From Typhlomys cinereus (lineage: Eukaryota; Chordata; Mammalia; Rodentia; Platacanthomyidae): DNA of 64,000 nucleotides. The first letter of the stretch is position 1. Every line of letters starts with the position of its first letter. The notes under the pieces are model-generated. The model was not told the origin of the DNA, made no database searches, and saw nothing but the letters and a program-made list of their open reading frames with translations. The DNA lies in assembly GCA_023101885.1 (NCBI GenBank), contig JALPQD010000101.1, forward strand, positions 5,488,100 through 5,552,099. Reading direction: 5' to 3'. Of this stretch, positions 11,325 through 23,359 are shown piece by piece. The translations under genes and the position numbers were made by a program.

Positions 11325-11640
11325 TATCTGCATGAGTGGAACAGTTACTCTGCATGTTGCTGATAAATTCATGACCAAAGGGCTTAAGGAAACAAGGGGT
11401 TTTATTTTAATTATGATTCTTGTTTACAGTTCATTGTCTGGCTTGGCAGGAGACTTCGTACCAATACCAAAGGTCCAGGGGACTGGCCACATCAAATCCA
11501 TGTAACTGCTGAGAGGAACAATGTTCACTTGCCAGGCCAGCATGTTTAGTCAAGTATAAAAAAGAATGCTAAATCTCTCAACAGGATCCTCCATTTTATG
11601 TACCTGGCCAGGGACTAGTGCTACCTACTCTCCCCACCCA
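11325..11640 (-). mobile_element. ERVL-MaLR type LTR, antisense, truncated
   Basis: 'ctgcatgttgctgataaatt', 'catgaccaaagggcttaagg' and 'ccaggggactggcc' are shared with 21135-21575, 53020-53410 and 58265-58705. The right part is cut where the next SINE sits. Confidence 0.7.
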
Positions 11641-11654
11641 CTAGACAATTTCTT

Positions 11655-11925
11655 TTTTTAAATTAATTAATTTATTGTGTGTGTTGTATGTCTGTGTGTC
11701 TCAAAGGGCACTAAGCAAGCCTATGGAAGCCTTCAGGAATCACCCTGGATTGCTTCTACCTCCTTTTTGTTTTGCTCTGGAATTCCCCAGGCTCTTCTTT
11801 CCAGGATCAGAAGTCCAGGCTGCTGCCATTTCCTCCTGGCAGTTTTATGTGGAATCTGGGATTCAAACTCAGGACCTTTTGCTTGCCAGGTAGAGGCTTA
11901 ACCCCTGAGCAATCTCTCCAGCCCA
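11655..11925 (-). mobile_element. tRNA-derived SINE with perfect TSD
   Basis: Reverse complement of the family, with 'ttaacccctgagcaatctct' at its 5' end and an A/T-rich tail at 11655-11672. It is bounded by a perfect 15-bp TSD, 'actagacaatttctt' at 11640-11654 and 11926-11940. It has inserted into or beside the truncated MaLR LTR. Confidence 0.93.
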
Positions 11926-11940
11926 ACTAGACAATTTCTT

Positions 11941-12575
11941 GAAGGCTTGTTTGGGGTCAAACTCAACCACTAATCCTTACAAATGTGTTTGAAGATTAAA
12001 CAAATTGAAATCTATATCTAACAATGATAATGAGGAAATCTGATAATGATGCATCAAAACCTTATAGCTCAAATTGCACACAATCACACGGTAGCATGTT
12101 TTGAAATTTGATGAACCACAAACCAAAAGTTTTACATAACAAAACCAAATAAGCTAAAAGCAACTTCTAAATTGTTAATAATTACAATAATTTCCATTAG
12201 CCACCTGGATGGAAAAAAGCAAATTATCTTCCTGTTCTATTCATTGGAAGCAAGTTAGCCAAATCATTGCTTTGTAGAGAGATAAATAAAACAGTTTCTT
12301 GTCTACAAACATACTGGAAACTTTTTAACATAAATGTGTTGGCAATATATTTGTAAACTATGCCGTTTTGATGTGGTAATGTCCCTTGGCATTTTTATAT
12401 GTAACATTTGCTGTGCTTTCTTTTCTCATTCTGAAGGAATTCTCAGTTTTATCACTATTCTTGGGCTTTTTAATTCATACCATTTCTTTTCTTAAAGAAA
12501 GCCCACAAAATGCACATGTATCTGGTCCCAAGCAAGTTGGGTCCACTGTTTCTATGATCAGAGTAACTGTTTTTA
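11941..12575. other. Unannotated AT-rich unique sequence
   Basis: No repeat or gene recognised. Strongly AT-rich with no long open frames. Confidence 0.45.
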
Positions 12576-12579
12576 AATG

Positions 12580-12990
12580 CAATTCCAGACTCCTATCTTC
12601 AGGGAAAAAATTCAAATTTCCTCAACTAATATTTCATGATTTCATGATCCTGCTCACTCAACCATTCTTGTTTTAGCTCTTACCACTTCCTGGCTAGATT
12701 CTGTTTTACATGCATTGTAATTGCTTCGTATTAGCAGAATGCAACAAGCCTTCTGACACCCACATCATTTTCTTTCTGGCTGCACACAGCTCAGCATTTC
12801 CTCCTTTCTTTCATCCTTTCCTCTTCCTGAATCTTCTTGATGAACCAACTTGTAAGTGGTGCATTCCTCATTTCACCAAGCTGTTGAAATATTCATGACA
12901 TTAATTAGCTCCATACTTGTTTTCATGTTAATGTTCCATGTTCTCCTCAGTAGCTTTAAACTCTGTAAGAGTAGGAACAACAACTCTCTA
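12580..12990 (-). mobile_element. Possible ancient L2 LINE fragment
   Basis: The plus strand shows 'ttcatgatcctgctcactca', 'cttaccacttcctggc', an 'agaatgcaacaagcc' stretch and a 'ctctgtaagagtaggaacaa' end. This order resembles the antisense L2 3' region. It is very diverged, so the call is tentative. Confidence 0.35.
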
Positions 12991-13070
12991 GTTTATAGTC
13001 CATGACACAGAGAGAGATAGAAAGAAAAAGAACATGAAAGAGAAGACAGGAAGTATTGGATAGAATATAT

Positions 13071-13158
13071 CTACATCTATATCTATATCTATATCTATAT
13101 CTATATCTATATCTATATCTATATCTATATCTATATCTATATCTATATCTATATATAT
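13071..13158 (+). repeat. (TATATC)n hexanucleotide array
   Basis: About 13 near-perfect copies of the hexamer ctatat, ending in a short (AT)n. The YRYRYR open frame on the minus strand is produced by this array. Likely length-polymorphic. Confidence 0.97.
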
Positions 13159-13269
13159 GCATATATATTCACAGAATTCTTAGGAATTAAGGTTTTAAGT
13201 TATAAAATATATATTCACTGAATTCATGTATGAAAATCTAAAAGAATAAAAATGAAAGAATGAAAGAAG

Positions 13270-13450
13270 GTTGTGAATGATAGACTGGCAGGCAAGCATG
13301 CAGTATCAGTCTTGTCCTCTAATCTTGCCATGGGCGGATGTGACCAATTCCCTTGGTTCCTACCCTAGTGGGCTGCAATTTGGAATTGTGAGCTGAATAA
13401 AACCCTTTTATCTCATAGTTCTACTGCAGGAATCAGGATGAGATAGCCGC
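13270..13450 (+). mobile_element. Possible MaLR LTR 3' fragment
   Basis: 'ttgccatgggcggatgtgac', 'ttgtgagctgaataaaaccc' and a 'tctactgcaggaatcagg' end resemble the AATAAA-bearing 3' part of the MaLR LTRs elsewhere in the window. Short and diverged. Confidence 0.4.
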
Positions 13451-13589
13451 TCAGCTACAAACATGTGTGACCTTCACAAAAGGAAGAACGATTCAAAACC
13501 ATGAGGCCAGAAGGTAGAACCAAGAGTTGCAGAAACCATTCCCAAGCATGAAGTCACCTTAAAGCACACCAACACCTGCCTGGCTAATT

Positions 13590-13870
13590 TTTCAGAGCTG
13601 TTATGGACTGTCCCTTACCTCTATTGTAAGGGACAAAGCCCTGGCAACACCCAAGAGAGTGATATTTGAAACAGAGCCTGTCCTTCCTCATCCAGACCTT
13701 TAAGGAGACTCCAGGCTCATGTCATGCAGCACTGTGACCACAGCATCATGGACATAACCGTGCTGACACGTGCTCAGGTTGATGGCTAAAGAAAAAAACC
13801 TATGAGATTACAATCACATTTGTATTTTAAGACTCTAAATTTTGGATTGATTTGTTAATTAGCAATAGAT
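13590..13870 (+). mobile_element. Possible MLT1/MaLR-like fragment
   Basis: A 'gttatggactgtcc' start and an 'attagcaatagataactgat' end suggest an old LTR. The middle does not align convincingly, so the call is weak. Confidence 0.25.
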
Positions 13871-14194
13871 AACTGATAAAAATATCTAGGGGAAAAATGA
13901 TGACACCCTTTTTTGGAATACCCACCATGAAACTGTGTGGCAGAAAATGTGGATGAATGGAAGTCTTCTATGTGCATTCCTGTACACATGTGCAGACATA
14001 TTCTGTCCTCAGTTACCATTGCATATATCTGTAGTGCAGCAATGGCTCCCCTGTCCAGGGAGTATGTCTGTTTTAGAGGGTGTGATTGGGCATGTGAACA
14101 CACTCAAGAGGCTACAGGTCAAGGAAATCTTGCCATGCAGCAAATTTCTTCTCGCCAATGGAAATGGAGGAAGATCAGGTGAAAGAAAAAAATC

Positions 14195-14540
14195 AGGGAG
14201 GTAGGGAAAGGGAAGGAAGGAAAGAGGAAGGGAAGGAAGGAAGGAGGGAGGAGGAAAGGAGGGAAGGAGAGAAGGAGGGAAGGAAGGAGGGAAGGGAGGA
14301 AGGGAGAGAGGGAGGGAGGAAGGGAGAGAGGGAGGGAGGATGGGAGAGAAGATTGGAGGGTGGGAGGGAGGGAGGAAGAGAAAGGAAAAAGTGAGGGAAG
14401 ATTGGAGGGTGGGAAGGAGGGAGGAAGAGAAAGGAAAAAGGGAGGGAAGATTGGAGGGAGGAAGAGAAAGGAAAAAGGGAGGGAAGATTGGAGGGTGGGA
14501 GGAAGTGAGGAAAGGGAGGGAAGGAGAGAAGAAGGAGTCT
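14195..14540 (+). repeat. Polypurine (GGAA/GGGA) tract with internal minisatellite
   Basis: About 345 bp of nearly pure purine. Within it a longer unit starting 'gattggaggg' begins at 14351, 14400, 14449 and 14486, giving periods of 49, 49 and 37 bp. The 188- and 149-residue minus-strand frames (PSLPPS) are artefacts of the tract. Confidence 0.95.
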
Positions 14541-14544
14541 TTTT

Positions 14545-14860
14545 TTTTTCACTCTTTCCACCCACCATGCTATCATAGTGGTTCCCTCCCTGTCCTCTCT
14601 GACTTTAAACTTCTCTTCTGTTTTAATGCTCTCCACCTTAAGAATTTCCTGTGGCTCCCTTAGCCACCTGACCTCCAACTTAAGTAAGTTCCTATTAGTT
14701 CTCCAAAATAAAGGAGGAAATGAATTCTGCTTCACCACGTAGGACAGCAAACCAAACACCTAAAGTGAAATGTGTTGATGGAATCCTCAGAAACATTTCC
14801 CAAAATATTTTGAACATCAAGTGCATTAAATTAATTATAATGATTTTATTTTTAAATATT
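14545..14860. other. Unannotated sequence
   Basis: No repeat recognised. It begins with a short poly(T) right after the polypurine tract. Confidence 0.4.
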
Positions 14861-14864
14861 TTAT

Positions 14865-15000
14865 TTAATTATGGGAGAGAGAGAAAGGCACAGGGTGGAG
14901 ATCAAAAGACATCAATCAGAAGTCAGTTCTCTCTTTCTGTCATGTGGGCTTCTGGGGATTGAACTCAGGTCACCAGGTCTGTGAACTCCTTGGGTATTGT
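14865..15000 (-). mobile_element. B2/B3-type SINE fragment
   Basis: 'agaagtcagttctctctttc', 'atgtgggcttctggggattg' and 'aactcaggtcaccaggtctg' are the reverse complement of a B3 body and B box. The tRNA head is missing or decayed. Confidence 0.6.
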
Positions 15001-17190
15001 CAGCAAGTAGGTGTGCCGGGAAGCTCTGAGACCAGTCTAGATGGGTCATTCCTTGAGGCTTATTTCTGCACCAAGAACTCCAGTGCACAATGCTGTCTTC
15101 AGAAGATGGCAAAATTCACCAGTTGAGAAGGGCCTGGTGAGATAGTTGGTAAAGTTTGGCTCATTGGATGTGTAAAGAATTGAGGCCTAGGCAAAGTGAC
15201 ACGTCTACATCACTAAGGCAGCTAACAACAGGCACAGCTGAGGCTCCTGCAGCTCAAGTATCAAGGTCACTAACATACAGAGAAGGAACTCTTATCAAAA
15301 AAACAAAACATCAACAGATTCCTCCTTAAAAATAGAATAAGAAAAGTCGCTGCCTGGACTAACAAAGAAAATTAAGAATATAAAAATATAATTTTCAGAA
15401 TCATGATGGGAGAAATGGAAAAACCTCAAATGCAATTCTACCATCCTATTGATTTTAGCTGCAACCATACAAAGAGAAATGTCAGTCCTGCAGATTATGT
15501 GATTACCAGTATGGAGAAGACTGTAAAGAAAGTAGTTATGTTGCACTGACGGCAAGAGAACTCATTTTCGCTCAACCTGTTGAAAAAGCAAATAGAAGAA
15601 ACTTGTCATCGGTTGCCATTAGAAACAGATATTGACAACTGGAAAATCAGCCTGTAAAAGACTGATTCAGGAAAGATCCAACAGAATGTGATCCAGGCAC
15701 TAAAGGGCTGCCTGGCTTTGCTCATTCTATCAGTGACCTGGTTAACACATTTCAGCAAATGGCTCAGAGAGCAGCACATTCACAATTGCCTTGGCTTTTG
15801 TTGCTACTTGTAAACAGCCTGGAAGTTTGCAAATAGTGGTGTGTGACTATGAGGATAGAGAATATAAGAGATCAAGGAGGAGGCAAGACAGACATAGAGA
15901 AGAGCAACTCAATACAGCACAAGTTTATATTAGCAAATAAAACCTGCCTGATGTTAGAAGCAAAGCCAGCCTTCTGCTTACTTTTTAGGGTAGCATTACA
16001 GGCAGGAAAGAGAGGTAAGCAGATGAATGAGAAGTTCTGGTGAGCTCTTGTGAGGAGGATGGAATGAGTTAAGCATGCCATGACCATGTTTAGCATCAGA
16101 TGAATAAATGGGGGGGGGGCTATTATTTAACTGATAGAGTTCTGGGAACTGCCACTGTTTAACCAAAGTGGGAGAATATTACAAAACTGGTATACCTATA
16201 ACCTATAGGGAAATGTATCCACTGAGGAGGAAAGGAGGTGAGAAAAGGAGAATAAGGCGGGGGTCAAAGTTCTAGCCAAGTGGTCAGGTGCAGGCAGACC
16301 TTAGATGTGAACTGGGTGCAAGAGACTACTGTTTCATTTCTGAGTTCCAAAGACAGCAGATTTGGCTAGAAGTTATCAGCAGCATTGCTGAGCTGCTAGA
16401 TTTTTGATTCATTTGTTTTAAAATAAAAATCCAAATTTGTTTGTTCTACCCTTTCTCTTTTATGTTTGTTCAGTTTTAAGTATATAAGGAGGCCTTCTCA
16501 AAATAACTACAGAATAAACCAAAAATGAGCAAACGAGAGTTTCCTGAGGAGCATTTTCATATCAGATCCTATGTATGTGGGTGAATAAGATTGCAGGAGA
16601 TCCTTGTGCATTAGTATTAGCTTAATGATACCCAAGTCAGACCCTCCAAAATGATCCTTCCCCACACCTTTGGCAAAAGTCTGCTTCATGTGGCTACTGA
16701 CAGGAACCTTCTAGAAAGGGGGGGATGACAAGAGCCAGCCAACTGGCATATTCTGCATATGCACATTTTTCCAAAAGAGGAAAAATTAACACAGATGCTA
16801 GTTAATGTCGTCATGCAGGCTACTATTCTGAGTTCAAAATGTTCACTAACCATTCAATGTCTTCATAACCACAATCCTAACACTACATTGAAAAGGGCAA
16901 GAATTTACTAGGTAGATTAGGAAAAATAAGAACAAATGTAAAAGACATGCAAAACCTTGAAAGTCCTATAAACATGCTGACTAGTGAGGTCAGAATCAGA
17001 GGGAAGGAATGAGGGAAATTCTAGTATGCTATGCACCCAGCAGTATCACATGGGAAACAACTAGCATGTGCATTTCATTCTCTTGTGAAAAATAGCAAAA
17101 GCAAGTTCAAATTAAATTCTGAATAAGAATCAATCGTCTTGTAGTTTTGGCAGTAGGCAAGTATACCACCCGTTTGTTAATTAGCAAGGC
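15001..17190. other. Unannotated unique sequence
   Basis: About 2.2 kb with no firm repeat, apart from a weak SINE-head-like stretch at 15128-15165 ('gggcctggtgagatagttgg'). AT-rich. Open frames are at most 86 codons. This is one of the two longest repeat-poor blocks in the window. Confidence 0.45.
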
Positions 17191-17233
17191 AAAATGTCAT
17201 GTGTAGGCATAAAAATGCAGACATGCAGAAGAC

Positions 17234-17262
17234 AGCAGACAGACAGACAGACGGACACACAA

Positions 17263-17318
<56 letters not shown>
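17234..17318 (+). repeat. (GACA)n and (CA)n microsatellites
   Basis: Short GACA run at 17234-17252 and a (CA)n run at 17266-17318, with no SINE body attached on either side that I can see. Confidence 0.95.
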
Positions 17319-17319
<1 letters not shown>

Positions 17320-17320
<1 letters not shown>

Positions 17321-18540
17321 CACCATTCTGGGCTGGCCTGAAGCCAGGTAAGCATTTGACCTTAAAACCCTTCCTAATTTTAGTGGGCCAAAGTCTGGAA
17401 ATGTGATTAACTATCCCCACGAAAGTGTTACAGCTCTGTGCCCTCAGGGAATGTAGGGAGAGAAAGGAGGGCTCTTATATCCTAATTAAAAGTCCGAGTT
17501 TTTGCCAGATGGAATGCAAACCGCTTTTGGATGCAGGAAACTGTTCTCCATCCAGCTTCACCCATAAAGCTGTCAATAAGTTGAGAAAGTACCTTGGATG
17601 GTGTGAAAAATACACCTCTTTGAAAGCGCTGACTGCTCATAAAAATCTTTTCTGCTCAGTGAAGTTCAACAAATCATCTAGGATCTTATAAAATAGTGAA
17701 TTTAACAGCAAATTAGCAAGGCTTATAAAATATATGGCCACTTAGGCAGCAAAGAAAGCCAAAAATCAAGACTGACCAATTACCAAACAATTCTCTCCCC
17801 CCCCATACCCACACAAAAAAAAAAGCTTTTTTTAATTAAGTTTTTCACTAGAAGTCTTTGGAAATGTATTTTGAATGACCAAACTGACTTTAAAGAGAGA
17901 CAGATAATTAAACCAGCTCTATTGGTGAGGGTCAGGGCCTCTCTCACTCTGGATAGTCACTAGAAAAAGTGCCTGGAGGATGTGAGGAGAGCCCTGAGGC
18001 CTGGCTTTGTTTGAGTTTTTGATAAAGTCCAGAGCTGACTCTTGATGTGACGAAATCATTGGCAGCATCACTAGAATGGTGTTGTCCATTTTTACTCCTT
18101 CTCTTTCCTACCAGAGAGATTCCCATCAGCCATAAGTATAACGTAAGTAAGGTTATTACTACTAGCAAGTTCCTCACAAGTCATGCAGACTAGGTAGAAC
18201 CTTTATTCAAGCCAAATAGTCAGAGCTAGAAGCACTGGAAGAAAAGGTCTTTTTCGTGGGATCCTAGCACACACAACCTTTGCATAGCTCAGGAATGCTT
18301 TTTGGAAAACATAATGGAAAAATAACATTTTCGAAGTTTCCATTTTAAAGAAGTATTAAAGGAACTGATATATTTGGATGATTTCTTCTATTTTTTTTTT
18401 AACTATCCTGGTTCCTGTGCTTCACTTAACTTGTGTTTTGAAGCTTTTGCAAAAATATCTGAAAGGATGACAGCTAAAAAAAAAAAAAGCATCTTCTTTT
18501 TCTCCACACTTCTTATCTCTTCAAAATTAAAGAAAAACTC
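17320..18540. other. Unannotated unique sequence
   Basis: No recognised repeat or gene. It includes a short C-run and A-run around 17790-17825. Frames are at most 88 codons. Confidence 0.45.
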
Positions 18541-18542
18541 TC

Positions 18543-18700
18543 AGGACCAGTGAGATAGCTCAATGGAGGAAAGGAGCCTTTAAGCACACCTGGAGACCTG
18601 AACTGAATCTCCAAAACCCATGTAGTGGGAAGAGAGAATTAAATTCCAGAGCCTGTCCTTTCACCTCCAAATACACGCCATGACAGGCAGTTTTGGAGAC
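18543..18700 (+). mobile_element. B2/B3-type SINE
   Basis: 'ggaccagtgagatagctcaa' head, 'gacctgaactgaatctccaa' B-box region, and the 'gggaagagagaa' and 'cctttcacctccaaatac' body. Old copy with no clear tail. Confidence 0.6.
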
Positions 18701-18724
18701 TGGGGTCTTACATGGAAGTCTGTA

Positions 18725-18840
18725 GTCTAATTGGAATTGTTTTTATATGTGGGGTAAGACAAAGGATCTAATCTGATTCTTTTCCATGTGTGTCTCCTGT
18801 TTTCTTAACCTTATTTGTTGAAGAGACTCTTGACAAGAGA
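18725..18840 (-). mobile_element. L1 fragment, antisense
   Basis: 'atatgtggggtaagacaaag', 'tccatgtgtgtctcctgtttt' (in two blocks) and 'tatttgttgaagagactctt' match the antisense L1 ORF2/3' region in order. Short piece. Confidence 0.5.
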
Positions 18841-18844
18841 GAGA

Positions 18845-20270
18845 AAAAACTAATAGTACTAGTAAGTTCAAAACATACACAGAGAACATTAGGAGCCCTA
18901 AAATTGTGGCAAGTGTTAAGAATATAAAAGAAATAAATGCCGTTTAGAGGATTCACTCCGGAAGATACAGATGCATAAAACAGTTCAATGAAAAGCAAGT
19001 AAGGCTATGATCAGCAATGAGCAGTAGGGTAAAGCCACTATCAAGAGCAAGAGGTGTATCAGGTATGGGGGAATCATACTTCTGACTCCAATTACATAGC
19101 CAGAGGGTTCCTAAAACTACCCTCAGACTTGGTAACACAGAAAGACCCATGCACTTGGTTAAAAGAAATGTACCCTTGGGGGACAGTTTATTGCAGAGAG
19201 AGGATACAGTGGTAAATCAGCCAAGAAGTTCCCAAATCCAGAGCTCGCCACCTTGTTTCCCATGGAGTCACAGGTGGTGCGGCCTTGTCCCGCTAAGCGT
19301 GACCTTGTCCAATGGCTCATTTGGAGAAAGCTGCTTGTGATCAATAGTGAACTGTCCCACCACCCAGTTCCTCTTCTGCCTGTTTCAGCGTCATGGGATT
19401 GTTACGATGCTCTACCGCCAGGACCCTGCTGTCTCACATGCGGTCCTGTCATGACGCCTGTACATCTCTGAGTCCTCCGCCAGGGATCTGCTAAGCTTCG
19501 CCCTTATGCCAGCGATGCCCAGCATGAGCTGCACATTCTAGGTCAATCAGCTCTCTTTCCTGTTGCTTTTGCCACGCTTGGGACATTTCCAGTCAGCCCA
19601 TGCTGCTCTTAGACCACCGTTTTCCACATCTTTAAACGCTGCCTGTTAGGATTCTGGGCTATGACTTCTTCCTTTTGTCTCACCTTGTTCCTTGTTCTCA
19701 CCTTGTAGCTAGCACTGGCCTGTCCTCCATCATTGAGGTGTATTTGTGTTGAATTATTAATTTGAATGCAATGTCTTCTGAGTTTGCAGACTAGCTCTGA
19801 ATGTTTGAAGCCTCACTTTATATTCTGGGGTGTTATTATCATGGATGTTATTGTTATATTTAATTTACTTAATGGATATTTTGTCTCAGTTTTAAATGCT
19901 TTTAAATGTGTTGGCATGTTTATTTAAATTTTTTGGTATTTCAATTAGATAATTCCCTACATTCTGTTTTTATTCTATATATGGATTAGACATTAGGATA
20001 ATAAAATGAAGGCTTTTGGTTTATTTTCAGAGATGCTGTGAATTTTATCACATAAAATTATTTTATAAAAATCATGAATTGGCCAGAAAACTGTGTTTAG
20101 ACCCATTTTAAGTGAAGCAGAAGTTCTTGACTTTTTTTTAAATCTATAAGTGGATATAAAGGTTTGCTTTTTTTCTATGTATATTCAGGTTTGTTATTAT
20201 AAATTTAATGATCCTATTTTTTTCTAATTTTCCATTAATACCATTCTAACATTCCTATTTTGTTATCATC
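18845..20270. other. Unannotated sequence, GC-richer in the first half
   Basis: 19150-19700 has more CpG and GC than its surroundings but no gene or repeat that I recognise. 19750-20270 is AT-rich. Frames are at most 76 codons. Confidence 0.4.
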
Positions 20271-20279
20271 TTCAGAGAG

Positions 20280-20710
20280 TTAGCTATTGGGTTGTAGCAG
20301 CTAATTACAGGTGTCAATGTCACTATTGAGAAGTGAGTCTTTAGGCACACTTATAAACAATTATAAACCCTGAACAAGCCTATGGGAGATTATCTAACTG
20401 AGGTGGCAAACACAGCCCATAGTGAGTGAGAACATTCTCTGAACAGGTAGGAAAGATAGATAGATAGAAAGAGAGAGAGAGAGAGATAGGTTCAGAATTT
20501 TGGCATTCTTTCAAGAAGGAAAACATTACCCTTTCAACTCTTTGTACAGATACGATGTATCCAGTTTCTATGGTTCCCAATGATAGTGTGAATTCTCCTG
20601 CCATAACGGACTAAACCCTAGAGAACCTTGAGCATGAACAAACCTTTTGTTTCGCTAAAATATTTGGATCATGCATCTGTCACAGCAACATTGATGGGAA
20701 ACTAAGACAC
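20280..20710 (+). mobile_element. ERVL-MaLR type LTR
   Basis: 'caggtgtcaatgtcac', 'gaacaagcctatgggagatt' and 'gtcacagcaacattgatggg' match the LTR group of 21135-21575 read on its own strand. It is interrupted by GATA/GA microsatellites (20457-20487). Confidence 0.65.
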
Positions 20711-20719
20711 AGACACAAT

Positions 20720-21130
20720 TGCACTTTTCAGTTCTATTAGCTTCTGCTTTTATTATTTCCCTATTCCTCCTCCTTTGGTTTATTCTATTCTTTCCCACTT
20801 TTTTTTTTTTTTGCTGTTCTTATTTGTCATGGGTCATTTTAGTTCTTGCCCAGTGAGAAAGCAAGATGGATTAAGTGATGAGTGAGTTGGCACAGCCGAG
20901 TCTTGCTGCGACATCCTCGTGTCTTTACAGTCTTCCTTTGCTGTGTACCGTGCATTCCCATTAACCTGCCTTAGAGACAGTTAGGAACTGTTGGAAGAGA
21001 AATTCCAGTAAAGGACAGAAGAAATGAATGCATGTGGAGCTTCTGACACTAGAAAGGAGGGTTTTGCAGTAAGACTCAACAGGTTGAAATTGTCTCTTCT
21101 CCTGTTATCACTTGAAATGATACATTTTGG
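20720..21130. other. Unannotated sequence
   Basis: Contains a T-run (20800-20812). No gene or repeat recognised. Confidence 0.4.
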
Positions 21131-21134
21131 AGGC

Positions 21135-21575
21135 TGTTGCAGCTACTTTGCATGCTGCTGGATAAATTCATAACCAAAATAGCTTATAGGAACAAGGATT
21201 TTATTTTGGCTTAAGATTGCCCAGTTAAATAGTTTGTAGCCAGCCTTGGCAGAAGAATCCCCACAAATACCAGAGTCTAAGGGAACTGGCAACACAATTT
21301 TTATCATCCACAGACTTCTGAGAGAGGGACAGACTTCCTTTACTAGACAGTAAGTCTGTCCAAGTATGCCCCCCAAAATGCCAACTTCCTTATCTAGTTC
21401 CTCCACTTTCTCCACCTGCCCAGGAACTAGTCCCACTCAAGGGCCTGGGCCTTCCTCATCAGTGAAATAATCTCCTGCAGGCTTGCTCAAGGCTTAACAC
21501 AACTATTAATTCTTTACCACGTGCCCAGAGCCCAGGACTTCAACTGTCCAACTGATACCTCTACCTACCTATCCT
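21135..21575 (-). mobile_element. ERVL-MaLR type LTR, antisense
   Basis: 'gcatgctgctggataaattc', 'aggaacaaggattttatttt', 'gggaactggcaacac' and 'tgcccaggaactagtcccac' occur in the same order as at 53020-53410 and 58265-58705. Near full length, solo. Confidence 0.75.
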
Positions 21576-21579
21576 AGGG

Positions 21580-22300
21580 GCCAAAGTTTAGATGTGTCCT
21601 ACAAGTGGTTTTGGCTGGCAAGAGAAAACGCACCCTATTCTTCCATTCCTGCTGCTGGAGAGACACTGTGTAAGGAACAAGAAGGTGGCGAGCGGGATGG
21701 GTTTCCCCATGTCACTCATTCCTGTCATGAATTTATCAGCAACATGCAGAGTGACCGCCCCAGACTCATTCTTAGACTTCGGAAAATATCTTCAAATTTC
21801 TGGCTGTGAAGGGATTTTGGTATATTCTTTTGTAATGACTTTCTAATTTTATTGTAAAGTGATAAAAAAATTGACCTTTGACATTTCTGCCTGGATGTTT
21901 TCAAGAATTCCCGCGAGATCTAGAACAAAGCAAGCAATTTCAAAGTTCTGTTTGCAGCTAGTGGTTCTCATCCAATGTTCACAGATTTTACAGAATTTTT
22001 TAATTGCACGTTTTTTTAATGTGAGACCAGAAAAAAGAAACCCTCTGGTCTCATGCTAATTTTCCCCACTACTTTTTGTATTTTTGTTTCACTGTTTCTA
22101 CGCTTATTGTTAAATCTATGTAGAGATCTAATTTCTCTGGTCCTTTTATTCTCCATTAAAAGTCAAAGGCTTACATGACATTTTGGAATGTATTCAAACT
22201 AAACGATATTTTTCAAATGCTTTTGTCAAGATTGCTTCATTTCTCCACATCAGTCTCTTCAAAGATAGGTCCTTGACTTAAGTGGTCACTTAGAAATTCA
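21580..22300. other. Unannotated AT-rich sequence
   Basis: No firm repeat. T-rich parts from 21800 to 22240 could be decayed antisense L1, but I see no diagnostic block. Confidence 0.35.
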
Positions 22301-22305
22301 TGGAC

Positions 22306-22486
22306 AGGGGCCAATGAGATAGCTCAGTGGGTAAATTAATTGCTCACAAACCTGGCAACTTGAGTTCAATCCCCAGAAATCCACATGGTGAAAGAAGAGA
22401 ACTAACTTCTGAAAATTGACCTCTGACCTCCATATGGTATGCACATACACATACCTTCTCTCTCTCTTTCTCTCACACACACACAC

Positions 22487-22519
<33 letters not shown>

Positions 22520-22530
22520 ATAACAGAAAA
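22306..22530 (+). mobile_element. B2/B3-type SINE with CT/CA/GA tail
   Basis: 'ggggccaatgagatagctca', 'ttgagttcaatccccagaaa', 'acatggtgaaagaagagaac' and 'tgacctctgacctccatatg' follow the B3 consensus order. The tail is a compound microsatellite (22455-22519). Confidence 0.8.
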
Positions 22531-22550
22531 GGAATAAGAATTTCATGGAC

Positions 22551-22835
22551 AGGGCTGGAGAGATGGCTCAGTGGTTAAACCAAAGAACCAAAGTTCAGAT
22601 ATCCATACTACATGTAACATGCAAGTGTAATTACATGCAAGGACTGTAATTCCAGTCCTGAAAGGTGGAACTGAATTTAGAGCCACAAGCTTAAAATGAA
22701 ATGGTGGAAGAGTCATCAAGGACAATTTCTGATATTATCCTGAGGCCTCCATGGACACAGAAACTCACCTCATGTGCACACACGCTCACATGAGCATACA
22801 TGAACACAAGTACACTCACTCCACACATATCCAAA
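22551..22835 (+). mobile_element. tRNA-derived SINE, long-body form
   Basis: 'gggctggagagatggctcag' head (22551-22570), a short B-box region, then 'tggaagagtcatcaagg' and 'cctgaggcctccatggacac'. The stretch 'aatttcatggacagggg/ct' occurs just before both this SINE and the one at 22306, so a second SINE landed in or beside the duplicated target of the first. Confidence 0.75.
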
Positions 22836-23359
22836 AAATAAGAAAGCAACACATAGACATGAAGCAGAAATGTAAGAACACATGAGAATGTTGGAAAAAG
22901 AAAAAGGAAGTGAATTCACAAAGGCATAAATCTGAAGATTTGAAAAGTAAATGTATTATATGTATAAGCCCAATATCTGCACTGGTATGTAGCTGACAAA
23001 TGCTTGCTGAAGGCAACCATTGCTCCCTTTTCCCTCTGAGTGAGTTGGCAAAGAGGAGCCCATAAACCTGAGCTTGTAGCTATGATAGGCGTCCCCCAAC
23101 CTTCACCCCAGTTCAGACTGATCTTTAGAACATAATCCTCTTGCGGAACCCAAAATTTGAAAACACAGACAAATGGACCAAGTAAAACTACATACAACAT
23201 TTCTTTGGGACCTAGTACGTTTTCTCTCTCTTGCCACTCTCCCTTCAATCTTACTTCGCCATTTGTCTTTCACCTCACACCTGTAATAAATCGGGCTCTC
23301 TTTCTGGACAAATGGTTCTTCCATGTCCCATCTTTTCATGAGCCAGCTTGAAGGTGGCG

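Noticed and set aside
12956..13162. YRYRYR-rich open frame
   Set aside because: Translation of the TATATC array.
14119..14759. Open frames of 149 and 188 residues on the minus strand
   Set aside because: They read through the polypurine tract and give only PSLPPS-type low-complexity peptide; no gene structure.
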